Assembly (NCBI RefSeq): GCF_003148565.1
Contig: NZ_QGGL01000019.1
Location: 22,158-86,157, forward strand
Source of the DNA: Tumebacillus permanentifrigoris
GTDB taxonomy: Bacteria > Bacillota > Bacilli > Tumebacillales > Tumebacillaceae
Direction of reading: 5' to 3'
Length of the DNA stretch: 64,000 nucleotides
The notes beneath the pieces are model-generated. The model saw nothing but the letters and a program-made list of their open reading frames with translations. It did not search any database and had not been told where the DNA came from. Shown here piece by piece: positions 17,017 to 24,355 of this stretch; within the stretch, counting starts at the first letter, position 1, and each line of letters begins with the position of its first letter. A program made the translations under genes and the position numbers.

Positions 17017-18009
17017 TTACAGGCTGTAATTGGTCAGGACTGCCAGCGCCAATTTCGCCGCTGTCTCCACATCACCCAGATCGACCATCTCCGAGCCAGT
17101 TGCGCTGTAGCGCACCGGGATCGACAAGCCGCCCGTCGGAATGCCATCGCGCATCGACAACAGGGCGCCGCAATCGTTCGAGCCTTCCGGATAGACTTCC
17201 AACTGGTGCGCGAGACCCGCCGCTGCGGCTTCGTCGAGCAGGAAGTCCTTGATGCGCGGCGGAACGATAAAGTTTTTGTCAAGCAGTTTCACAGCAACGC
17301 CCTTGCCGAGTTTGACTTCGATGCGGCCTGCACCCGGCGTATCGCCCGTGCGCACCGCGTCGAGCACCAGACCGAAGTCCGGCTCCACGCCAAACGCCGC
17401 CGGCTTGATCCCACGGCTGCCGACACCATCCTGCGTGGAGAACACCACGGTGACGTCATGCGCTTGGTGGCCGAGGTGCTTCAACACGTCGACCGCCGCC
17501 GCACAACCGGCACGATTGTCCATCGCTTTGCCGATCAGTTTGTCCGGCGCGAGTTCGAGCACGTGTTGCGAGAGCGAGGCGATGTCGCCGATGCGAACTT
17601 TTTTCGCCGCTTCCTCGTAGGAAGTCGCACCGATGTCCACAAACAGCCCATTGTGTGTCACGCTGCCTGGGTCCTTGTAACTTTCTGCAAAAACGACCCC
17701 GATCGTGCCGTTCGGGAACTCGATGCGCTGGCCGACGAGGTACGCCGGTTCCATGTGGCCTTGGATGCGCAGGAAGCCGTCGCTCTCGATATGATTGACG
17801 AGCAAGCCTGGCTCATCCATGTGTGCGACGAGCAACAGTTGCTTGCGGGTGTCGGCGGTGCCTTTTTTCGTGACGATCAGGTTGCCGAGCACATCTTCCT
17901 GCACGGTGTCCGCGTATGGAGCGACCGCTTCCTTTAGAATGGCGCGCACATTTTCTTCACGGCCCCACGGACCAGAAGCTTCCGAGAGGGAAATCAACAG
18001 TTCCTTCAT
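17017..18009 (-). CDS. M42-family peptidase homologue with degenerate active site
   Basis: 330-residue member of the M42 (PepA/TET glutamyl or leucyl aminopeptidase) family. AHMDEPG (first metal His/Asp, residues near 63) and AMDNRAG (bridging Asp) are kept. The catalytic and metal-binding pair that reads QEE in its two sisters is here QDG (STQDGVGSRG), and the last metal His is replaced (RYSATGSE against RYMHTSVE). So the di-metal site looks lost: probably a pseudoenzyme, perhaps a structural or regulatory partner of the sister proteins. ATG at 18009 with AAGGAGG; 4-nt overlap with the preceding gene. Confidence 0.88.
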   Translation of the reverse strand: MKELLISLSEASGPWGREENVRAILKEAVAPYADTVQEDVLGNLIVTKKGTADTRKQLLLVAHMDEPGLLVNHIESDGFLRIQGHMEPAYLVGQRIEFPNGTIGVVFAESYKDPGSVTHNGLFVDIGATSYEEAAKKVRIGDIASLSQHVLELAPDKLIGKAMDNRAGCAAAVDVLKHLGHQAHDVTVVFSTQDGVGSRGIKPAAFGVEPDFGLVLDAVRTGDTPGAGRIEVKLGKGVAVKLLDKNFIVPPRIKDFLLDEAAAAGLAHQLEVYPEGSNDCGALLSMRDGIPTGGLSIPVRYSATGSEMVDLGDVETAAKLALAVLTNYSL

Positions 18010-19031
18010 GAGGTGAGTCCTCCTTGCTCTACGCTGCGCAGAAACTTCTCCACCAGCAAGATCGTGTTCTCATAATCGTCGAGGCTGATCATCTGAGCCG
18101 GCGCATGGATGTAGCGCGTGGGCACCGAGACGACGCCTGCAAGTGTTCCGGTGCGCGCGAGGTGGATGCGCCCCGCGTCGTTGCCACCCGCAATCGTGTT
18201 GCGGAATTGGTACGGGATGCCGCCGTCCTCTGCCACTTTTACCATGTGGTCGATGAACTTGCGGTTGTGGATCGAGGAGCTGTCCATCAGCGACAGTGCG
18301 GGACCTGCCCCCAGCTCGGTCGCGCGGCCGTGTGCAACGGTGCCCGGAATGTCGGACGCGAGCGTTCCTTCCAGCACCAACGCGATGTCCGGCTGGACGC
18401 GATAGGCCAACGGCCCAGCCCCGCGCAGTCCGATCTCCTCCTGAACGGAGAAGCCGAACACGAGCGGGAGGTCAAAATTCTTCTTGATCGTCTCAATCAT
18501 CACCGCACACCCGACGCGGTCGTCGAACGACTTCGACTTCGCACGGCGCACGCCGATCTCTTCGTACTGCGTGGCAAACACCGCGACATCGCCGGGCTGG
18601 ACATAGCGCAGCGCTTCCGCACGGGACGAAGCCCCGATGTCGATGCGCAGGTTTTCCAACGGGATCGGCTTGCGGCGTTCATCTGGCGCTTGGTGGTGCG
18701 GTGGCTTGGAGCCGATGACGCCCGGGATCAGGTCTTTGCCGATCTTGACCGGCTTGGCGATGAGGATGCGGTCGTCGATGCCGCCGATGTGGCGGAACTG
18801 GAGCAAGCCGTTGTCATCGATGGAGGAGATCATCAGGCTGACCTCGTCCATGTGTGCACAGAGCAACACTTTCGGCCCCGGACGGGTGCCGTGTTTTTCC
18901 GCGATCAAGTTGCCCATCACATCGGTATAGACGTGGTCGACATACTCTTTGATTTCCTCATAGATCACTTGGCGAATCTCGTCCTCGTAACCAGACGGAC
19001 CCACCGCTTCGGTCAGGCGTTTAAGTAGCAA
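18006..19031 (-). CDS. M42-family metallopeptidase (aminopeptidase)
   Basis: 341 residues. Conserved M42 metal and catalytic residues: CAHMDEVSLM (His/Asp), SFDDRVGC (Asp), SVQEEIGLRGAG (catalytic Glu and ligand Glu) and RYIHAPAQM (His). The acidic ligand after the EE motif is Glu (VLEGTLASD) rather than the usual Asp. TTG start at 19031 behind GGAGGG. Middle gene of three overlapping M42 genes. Members form dodecameric cytosolic TET particles that trim peptides. The exact substrate is not predictable from sequence. Confidence 0.93.
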   Translation of the reverse strand: MLLKRLTEAVGPSGYEDEIRQVIYEEIKEYVDHVYTDVMGNLIAEKHGTRPGPKVLLCAHMDEVSLMISSIDDNGLLQFRHIGGIDDRILIAKPVKIGKDLIPGVIGSKPPHHQAPDERRKPIPLENLRIDIGASSRAEALRYVQPGDVAVFATQYEEIGVRRAKSKSFDDRVGCAVMIETIKKNFDLPLVFGFSVQEEIGLRGAGPLAYRVQPDIALVLEGTLASDIPGTVAHGRATELGAGPALSLMDSSSIHNRKFIDHMVKVAEDGGIPYQFRNTIAGGNDAGRIHLARTGTLAGVVSVPTRYIHAPAQMISLDDYENTILLVEKFLRSVEQGGLTS

Positions 19032-20089
19032 GACAATCCCTCCACATACGCCCGGTCAATTCCGGCGATAAAATGGGCGAGCAGTTTCCCTGTGCGCTCG
19101 ATGTCACGGTAGCAAACCGTCTCCACCGAAGTGTGCATGTAGCGGATCGGGATCGACAACAACCCCGTCGCGATCCCTTCGTGCTGCACCTGCAACAGGT
19201 GGGTGTCGGTGCTGCTGTCACCTTGGATAAACTCGTACTCATACGGCATGTTCAAGGAATCTGCCGTCTCAGCGAGACTCTTCGTGATCTTCTGATGCGC
19301 GTTCGGGCCGAACAGGATCGTCGGGCCCCCGTCGAGCGGGAAATTCGCGTCATCTGGAGCACCCGCGTAGTCACCAAACGTCACGTCGATGGCGATGGCG
19401 ATATCCGGTTTCACACCAAAAGCGGCCGGACCCGCTCCGATGCGCCCGCGCTCCTCCTGCACCGTGCCGACTGCATACACATCGACACCGCAACGCAGAC
19501 GCTGCAATTCTGCGAGGCATTCGAGCACAGCCGCCACACTCGCGCGGTTGTCGAGCGACTTGGCCGCGATGCGGTCGTATTGCAACTCCAACGGTTCGCG
19601 ACGGATCGTCACCGTATCGCCGACGCGGACTTTGTCACGCACCATCTGCTCGGGCATCCCGAGGTCGATGAACAGGTCGGTCAGCGGTGCAGCCTTGCCC
19701 CGCTCCTCTGGCGTGGTCAGATGCGGTGGCTTGGAGCCGATGATGCCGACATAGTCGCCAGAGCGGGTGTGTACGAGCACTTCCTGTGCAACTTGTGTCC
19801 GCGGGTCGACCCCGCCGATGTTGGTCATGCGCAGAAATCCACCTCGTTCGATCTTGGTCACCATCAGACCGATCTCATCCATGTGCGCCGCGAGCAGCAC
19901 GCTCGGGCGAGGACCTTCACCTTCACCCTCGATGCGGGCAATCAAGTTGCCGATCTTGTCGATGCGAATGTCGGTGGTAAAAGGAGCAAGCGCCTCTGTG
20001 AATCTCGCTGCGATGCCGTGTTCATGACCGGACACACCGTGGTCAGCGAGAAGAGCCTTCATAGTCGCGCGAATATCTAAGTCGCTCAA
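19013..20089 (-). CDS. M42-family metallopeptidase (aminopeptidase)
   Basis: 358 residues from a TTG at 20089, chosen because GGAGGGGG lies 8-9 nt upstream. The in-frame opening continues 29 codons further but through a terminator region. All M42 residues are present: AAHMDEIGLM, SLDNRAS, TVQEERGRIGAG, AIDVTFGD and RYMHTSVE. The frame overlaps the next M42 gene by 19 nt. First gene of the triplet, most likely the canonical active enzyme. Confidence 0.93.
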   Translation of the reverse strand: MSDLDIRATMKALLADHGVSGHEHGIAARFTEALAPFTTDIRIDKIGNLIARIEGEGEGPRPSVLLAAHMDEIGLMVTKIERGGFLRMTNIGGVDPRTQVAQEVLVHTRSGDYVGIIGSKPPHLTTPEERGKAAPLTDLFIDLGMPEQMVRDKVRVGDTVTIRREPLELQYDRIAAKSLDNRASVAAVLECLAELQRLRCGVDVYAVGTVQEERGRIGAGPAAFGVKPDIAIAIDVTFGDYAGAPDDANFPLDGGPTILFGPNAHQKITKSLAETADSLNMPYEYEFIQGDSSTDTHLLQVQHEGIATGLLSIPIRYMHTSVETVCYRDIERTGKLLAHFIAGIDRAYVEGLSCYLNA

Positions 20090-20117
20090 GATCGTAACCC
20101 CCTCCGGTAGATAGATG

Positions 20118-20156
20118 AAAAAAGAACGGTCAGCACATCGCGTGTCTGCCGTTCGC
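20118..20156 (-). terminator. Terminator upstream of the M42 genes
   Basis: Stem GAACGGCAG/CTGACCGTTC with one bulge followed by TTTTTT on the minus strand. Ends the small membrane-protein transcript from 20180. Confidence 0.75.
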
Positions 20157-20179
20157 AACTCGTATGTATAGATCAAACT

Positions 20180-20500
20180 CTACTGCTTGCCCTTTTCAGA
20201 GCGCAGCGGAGCCAACAACTGCAAGGAGAGTCGGAAACTGCGGGCATACAAAAACTCGCCGATCGCAATGGATGCGACGGTCGAGGCCACACTCAATAGC
20301 CCTACACCCGCATGCGGAGCCAGTTGCGCCGCGAGGGTGAGCGTGCCGTAGATGCCCAGAGCAGTACCTGCCGACAGCATGGAGGCATAGCCCAGCAGAT
20401 CGAGAAGTGTCCGACCAGACAGATGTGCGCGCACTTGCAGGCGAATCCCTCCGTAGTACAGCACATACGCAATCGCCGCAAGAATCAACATCGGTAGCAT
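20180..20500 (-). CDS. Small 3-TM membrane protein
   Basis: About 106 residues with three hydrophobic helices (LPMLILAAIAYVLYYGG, YASMLSAGTALGIYGTL, VGLLSVASTVASIAIG) and a basic C-terminus. The start is uncertain: ATG at 20500 has AAGGG about 10 nt upstream. ATG at 20506 or a start at 20533 are possible. No recognisable family. Lies divergent from the 69-aa gene. Confidence 0.6.
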   Translation of the reverse strand: MLPMLILAAIAYVLYYGGIRLQVRAHLSGRTLLDLLGYASMLSAGTALGIYGTLTLAAQLAPHAGVGLLSVASTVASIAIGEFLYARSFRLSLQLLAPLRSEKGKQ

Positions 20501-20629
20501 GTCCATCCATCCCTTCTCGACTCGATCCCACACAATATGTACATTCTACCAATCGTCGGAATCTTCGTCAACTCGACTAAAACCTACCAAACCTCCACAT
20601 ACTACCCCCGGAAAGGCAGGGATCCCCTC

Positions 20630-20839
20630 ATGGAGACACATTCGAAGATTGGGCAAGCGATCAACTACTTGCAGGCCAAGGGGTTCCTGGTCAAAGGCTA
20701 CGGATACCCGGAAAGCGAGTCCCACCACAGCGGCGAGAGCATCGCCGACCAGTACCGCGTGTTGCAAGGCGATTATGACACGGGCATGATCGCACCGATG
20801 GAATTGATGCAAGTCGTAGAGCAACTGCAACAGGAGTAA
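20630..20839 (+). CDS. Hypothetical small protein (69 aa)
   Basis: ATG at 20630 with GGCAGGG about 8 nt upstream; the frame opens further upstream but without a ribosome site. Soluble, mixed helix, with a His/Ser-rich centre (ESESHHSGES) and a C-terminal helix MELMQVVEQLQQE. Followed at once by a terminator. I do not recognise the family. Confidence 0.65.
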   Translation: METHSKIGQAINYLQAKGFLVKGYGYPESESHHSGESIADQYRVLQGDYDTGMIAPMELMQVVEQLQQE

Positions 20840-20845
20840 CTTTGG

Positions 20846-20883
20846 AAAAAGCATCACAGCCGCGTGCGCCGTGATGCTTTTTT
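20846..20883 (+). terminator. Intrinsic terminator
   Basis: AAAAAGCATCAC/GTGATGCTTTTTT hairpin directly after the 69-aa gene. Confidence 0.9.
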
Positions 20884-20939
20884 GCCCTCCACGCACATAT
20901 CATTCCCCGAAGAACTCTGCGTGAAGGGGGGGAAGCTCG

Positions 20940-21683
20940 TTGGAGAACAGACGATACAACCGCGTGCTGATCAAACTGAGCGGTGCTGCTGTTGCGGGAC
21001 GGCAGGAGTTCGGCTTTGACCCAGACGCGCTCGAACATATCACCCGCGAAGTGCTCACTGTCGCCAACCTCGGCGTCGAAGTGGCTGTGGTGATCGGCGG
21101 AGGCAATATCTTTCGCGGGAACGTGGCTGACAATTGGGGTATCGAACGCGCCGAAGCGGATAGCATCGGCGTGATGGGCACCGTGATCAACTCGCTGATG
21201 TTGCGCAGCGTCCTGAAAGCGCGTTCCGCCTTCGAAGTCCGCGTGCTCTCCGCCATCGAGATGAACTCGATCGTCGAGCCCTACATCCGTCTGCGCGCCA
21301 TCCACCATCTCGAAAAAGGCTACCTCGTCCTCCTCGCCGGCGGCACGGGCCAGCCCTTTGTCTCCACCGACTACCCGGCCGTCCAACGGGCGTTGGAACT
21401 GCGCTGTGACGCGATCCTCGTCGCCAAGCACGGGGTCAACGGCATCTTCACCGCCGATCCCAAATTGGAGCCGAACGCCCGTTGCTACGAGACGATCTCC
21501 TACGCCGACGTCGTCGCTGGCAATCTCAAAGTCATGGACCAGTCCGCGATGCTGCTCGCCCGCGACTACAACCTGCCCCTGCACATCTTCGACATCGATT
21601 CCACCGACACGATGGAGAAGATCGTGCTTGGCAACAACGTGGGAACCTACATCGCCCCCCACACCACCACCCGCATCCTGTAA
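20940..21683 (+). CDS. UMP kinase-like amino-acid-kinase-fold protein (stand-alone PyrH paralogue)
   Basis: 247 residues of the amino acid kinase fold, most like bacterial UMP kinase. KLSGAAVAG (phosphate loop; Gly-Ala in place of the usual GEA), VIGGGNIFRG, GVMGTVINSLML and FTADPKLEPNA are present. The region that is usually AGGTGNPFFTTDT reads AGGTGQPFVSTDYP, so the substrate loop has diverged. TTG start at 20940 behind AAGGGGGG. The housekeeping pyrH normally sits in rpsB-tsf-pyrH-frr; none of those neighbours is here, so this is probably a second copy with an altered role. Confidence 0.8.
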   Translation: MENRRYNRVLIKLSGAAVAGRQEFGFDPDALEHITREVLTVANLGVEVAVVIGGGNIFRGNVADNWGIERAEADSIGVMGTVINSLMLRSVLKARSAFEVRVLSAIEMNSIVEPYIRLRAIHHLEKGYLVLLAGGTGQPFVSTDYPAVQRALELRCDAILVAKHGVNGIFTADPKLEPNARCYETISYADVVAGNLKVMDQSAMLLARDYNLPLHIFDIDSTDTMEKIVLGNNVGTYIAPHTTTRIL

Positions 21684-21687
21684 GCGT

Positions 21688-21729
21688 AAAAAAGGGACAC
21701 ATCCGCACGCAGCGGCTGTGTCCTTTTTT
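21688..21729. terminator. Convergent intrinsic terminator
   Basis: Hairpin AAAAAAGGGACACA.../...TGTGTCCTTTTTT between the UMP kinase-like gene and the convergent DUF1450 gene, with U-tracts in both directions. Confidence 0.85.
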
Positions 21730-21730
21730 C

Positions 21731-21982
21731 TCACTCCTGATGACTCTCTATGTACTGCACGATCTTCTCGCGCAACTCCGGCACGTCGTGTGCATAGAGG
21801 AAGTTGTCGTTGATCACCACGTAGGCATACCGCATACAGATCCCGCATCGATCCAAGCAATCGGCCGGTTCGATGCCAGCATCCGGGTACGTCTTGATCA
21901 ACCAATCGACCGTCTCGATGTCATCGAGGAACTGATTGCTCGAACAGACCTCAATCGTGAAGCACTTCTCTTGGGCCTCCAC
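21731..21982 (-). CDS. DUF1450 family protein (YuzB-like)
   Basis: 83 residues with four Cys (EKCFTIEVCSSN and DCLDRCGICMR, the latter a CxxCxxC), typical of DUF1450/YuzB proteins, whose role is unknown and which may bind a metal or Fe-S cluster. GTG start at 21982 with GGAGGGGG upstream. The start overlaps the 3' end of the pseudouridine synthase gene by 32 nt, so the two are probably co-transcribed. Confidence 0.85.
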   Translation of the reverse strand: MEAQEKCFTIEVCSSNQFLDDIETVDWLIKTYPDAGIEPADCLDRCGICMRYAYVVINDNFLYAHDVPELREKIVQYIESHQE

Positions 21983-22970
21983 CTGTCATCCCCCTCCCCC
22001 CAGCAGTATCTCCTGCGCGCAGACGTTCTACCAGTTGCTCCATGTCGTTTGGCAACGGGGATTGGAAGCGCATCCACTCCTTGGTGCGCGGATGTTCGAA
22101 GCCGAGCAGTTTGGCATGCAGCGCCTGACGCTCGATCCATGCGGAATCGTCGCCTTTGTAATACATAGCATCCCCGAACAACGGGTAGCCCAGATGTTGC
22201 ATATGTACACGAATTTGATGCGTGCGCCCGGTGAACAGCTTCAACTCCACCCGCGTCCCGCCTGGCTTGATCTGCCCGCCCGGCACCACGATGAACTCCT
22301 CCGGGTTGGGGTCTGCGAACGGATAGCGCTCCAAGACTCGGTACGCCGTCCGCGCTTCCTGCCCGTCCTTGCGCACTTTGCGCACCCGACGGTCTTCGTC
22401 CGAACGCTCAATCGGCGCGTCGACGAGGCCACGAGCCTCCTCCATCACGCCGTGGATCACCGCCTCGTACAGCCGTTCCACCGTGCGCTGCTTCATCTGC
22501 TCACCGAGCAATTTGTGGGCATAGTGATTTTTCGCCACGACGATCAGCCCTGAGCTGTGTTGGTCGATGCGATGTACCGGGCGGAATCTCGCACTCACGC
22601 CGCGCAGCTTCCAATCGTACACCACACCATTTGCCAACGTGCCCGTCCAATGTCCGGTCGTCGGATGCACGATCAGCCCCGCTGGCTTGTCGATCACCAA
22701 CACATCCTCGTCCTCATAGACGCTTCGGAACGGGATCGGCTCAGGCAAGATATCCTCCGACTCCTCAACGGGCAGCAGCAGGCGCAGTTCATCGCCCGCA
22801 CGCAGTCTCCATGTTAACCAGACGTGCTCGCCATTGACGAGCACGCCCTGTCCTTCCACCAGCTTGCGGATGATCTTGCGCGACATCTCAAAGCGATCGC
22901 GCAGCACGTCCTTGACCATCAAGCCGGCCAAGTCCTCCCCGATCGCCAACCTCGCCAATTCATCTCTCAT
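21951..22970 (-). CDS. RluA-family pseudouridine synthase
   Basis: 339-residue RNA pseudouridine synthase. An N-terminal S4-like domain (ILRDRF-type motif, VEGQGVLVNGE) is followed by the catalytic domain with VIDKPAGLIVHPT and the HRIDQHSSGLIVVAKN motif that holds the catalytic Asp, then FTGRTHQIRVHM near residue 265. ATG at 22970 has AGAGGAG upstream. The frame opens 65 codons earlier but those run through a small neighbouring gene. Whether it acts on 23S rRNA (RluD-like) or tRNA cannot be told from sequence alone. Confidence 0.92.
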   Translation of the reverse strand: MRDELARLAIGEDLAGLMVKDVLRDRFEMSRKIIRKLVEGQGVLVNGEHVWLTWRLRAGDELRLLLPVEESEDILPEPIPFRSVYEDEDVLVIDKPAGLIVHPTTGHWTGTLANGVVYDWKLRGVSARFRPVHRIDQHSSGLIVVAKNHYAHKLLGEQMKQRTVERLYEAVIHGVMEEARGLVDAPIERSDEDRRVRKVRKDGQEARTAYRVLERYPFADPNPEEFIVVPGGQIKPGGTRVELKLFTGRTHQIRVHMQHLGYPLFGDAMYYKGDDSAWIERQALHAKLLGFEHPRTKEWMRFQSPLPNDMEQLVERLRAGDTAGGRGMTGGGPREVLHD

Positions 22971-22993
22971 GACATACTCGCTCCTCTGTGTGG

Positions 22994-23026
22994 AGAAAAA
23001 ACACCCGGCCCCAAGGCGCGGGTGCT
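22994..23026 (-). terminator. Intrinsic terminator of the zinc-ribbon gene
   Basis: Stem GCACCCGCGCC/GGCCGGGTGT followed by TTTTTTC on the minus strand, overlapping the stop of the 67-aa gene and separating it from the pseudouridine synthase gene. Confidence 0.8.
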
Positions 23027-23229
23027 TACCAAACGGTGTTTTTCTTCTCTTGGGAACTGCCGCCGCGCTTGTTGCGATCGACGATCGTGTTCGGCGCGTC
23101 ATGGTGCTGCCACTCAAAGTGGTCGTTGGTTTGACCCTTGCGCGCATCGTCGAGCAGGCGACCACAACGGGTGCATTTCGGTTCCGATACGTGGTTCTCT
23201 TCGTAGCAATCTGTGCATTTGATTTTCAT
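23026..23229 (-). CDS. Small zinc-ribbon-like protein (67 aa)
   Basis: Two CxxC knuckles (KCTDC and KCTRC, 11 residues between them) at the N-terminus suggest a treble-clef or zinc-ribbon fold. The remainder is hydrophilic and His/Asp/Lys rich. ATG at 23229 with AAGTGGAAACAC upstream, a weak site. Family not recognised; function unknown. Confidence 0.65.
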   Translation of the reverse strand: MKIKCTDCYEENHVSEPKCTRCGRLLDDARKGQTNDHFEWQHHDAPNTIVDRNKRGGSSQEKKNTVW

Positions 23230-23270
23230 GTGTTTCCACTTCCCCTAACTGTAAAAGATTTCGCGTGAAC

Positions 23271-23816
23271 CTACGCCAACTCCATCCGGTCTTCGTCCTG
23301 CTGTGTACGACGCTTCGACCACTCGCTGCGCTCCACTTGCATCATCTCCGTGGCCACGCCATTTTGCGTGAATGAATGCACGATGCGATAGCCTGATTTC
23401 ACATAACAGCGCTGTGCTCGTGCGTTGTCTCGGCGCACATACAAACGAACGACCTGCACCTGCGGGTTGGCAAACGCCACATCGAGCATGTGCGTCGTAA
23501 CCGCTGTGCCAATCCCTTTGCTGAACAGCGCACGCCGGGCGATGAGGATGGAAAACTCCATCTCGACACGGGTCGGCAACGAGGCTTTCAAGCCGCACCG
23601 TCCGATCAACTCACCGTCCCGCTCGATCACGAAATAGAGTGCGTGGTCGCGGTTGAGCTTTTTCTTCCAATAAGTGAGCAATTCATCGAGCGTATAGGGC
23701 AGGAATGCCCTCGAATTGGCGATATGGTGCAATTCTTCGTCGTTGTACCACTCCAAAAGCGATGGCACATCGTCCATCGTCAGCGGACGCACCGACCAGG
23801 TACTAGCTGTCTGCAT
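23271..23816 (-). CDS. GNAT-family N-acetyltransferase (RimJ/RimL-like)
   Basis: 181 residues with the GNAT fold. WSVRPLTMDDVPSLLEWYND at the N-terminus, IGRCGLKA and EMEFSILIARRALFSKGIGTAV (acetyl-CoA pyrophosphate loop, Q/R-x-x-G-x-G/A variant) near residue 95, and the C-terminal NARAQRCYVKSGYR motif typical of ribosomal-protein-type acetyltransferases. ATG at 23816 behind AAGGAG. The substrate is unknown. Confidence 0.9.
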   Translation of the reverse strand: MQTASTWSVRPLTMDDVPSLLEWYNDEELHHIANSRAFLPYTLDELLTYWKKKLNRDHALYFVIERDGELIGRCGLKASLPTRVEMEFSILIARRALFSKGIGTAVTTHMLDVAFANPQVQVVRLYVRRDNARAQRCYVKSGYRIVHSFTQNGVATEMMQVERSEWSKRRTQQDEDRMELA

Positions 23817-23848
23817 GCGGTCTCGCTCCTTCCCAACTCATGTCCCCC

Positions 23849-24244
23849 TTATTGTACAGGACGTGGAGAGTTTTGGGAACGTGCCTTTTGGATCTCCTCA
23901 ATCAGATAGAGATCGAGATGTACACGGCTTTTGTGGCGGAAGTTGTGGTTGATCGACCAGACGATGATCAGAATCGACACCATCGCCGCGATCACCCACG
24001 ACAGCGAGTCATGCGGGAAATACTTGCCTAGTTGTGAACCAAAAATCAAAAACACGATCGGCATCGTCGAAGCCAACAACGGCACATTGCCCAACATGTG
24101 TTGCTCTTGGATCAAATGGGCGCGTATGAAGCACAACTCCTCATCCGACTTTTCGCTGTAATACCGATACAAGCGCATTGAAAACCGGCTGTGCTTGGCA
24201 AAATACGCGTCCAGCATCCTCGCCCTCGTCTCCCGGCTTTTCAC
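23849..24244 (-). CDS. Hypothetical 2-TM membrane protein
   Basis: About 131 residues from the GTG at 24244, chosen for GGAAGGAG 11 nt upstream; the frame also opens to 24271. Soluble basic N-terminus, then two adjacent hydrophobic helices (VPLLASTMPIVFLIFG and LSWVIAAMVSILIIVWS), then a basic tail. No family recognised. Confidence 0.65.
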   Translation of the reverse strand: MKSRETRARMLDAYFAKHSRFSMRLYRYYSEKSDEELCFIRAHLIQEQHMLGNVPLLASTMPIVFLIFGSQLGKYFPHDSLSWVIAAMVSILIIVWSINHNFRHKSRVHLDLYLIEEIQKARSQNSPRPVQ

Positions 24245-24310
24245 AGCGACGTCAACTCCTTCCGAACTCACGTTGATATTCTAGTGTAAACGTCACCACC
24301 CAGTTTCATG

Positions 24311-24355
24311 TAAAAAAGACCGTATCCGCGACAGGCGCGGGTACGGTCTCTTTTG
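24311..24355 (-). terminator. Terminator of the large GGDEF-protein gene
   Basis: Long hairpin AGAGACCGTACCCGCGCC/...GCGGATACGGTCTTTTTT on the minus strand, starting right after the stop codon. Confidence 0.88.

Noticed and set aside
23026..23229. Anti-TRAP (RtpA)
   Set aside because: The 67-aa zinc-ribbon protein has two CxxC pairs but lacks the DnaJ-like CxxCxGxG pattern of anti-TRAP and has a long charged tail.
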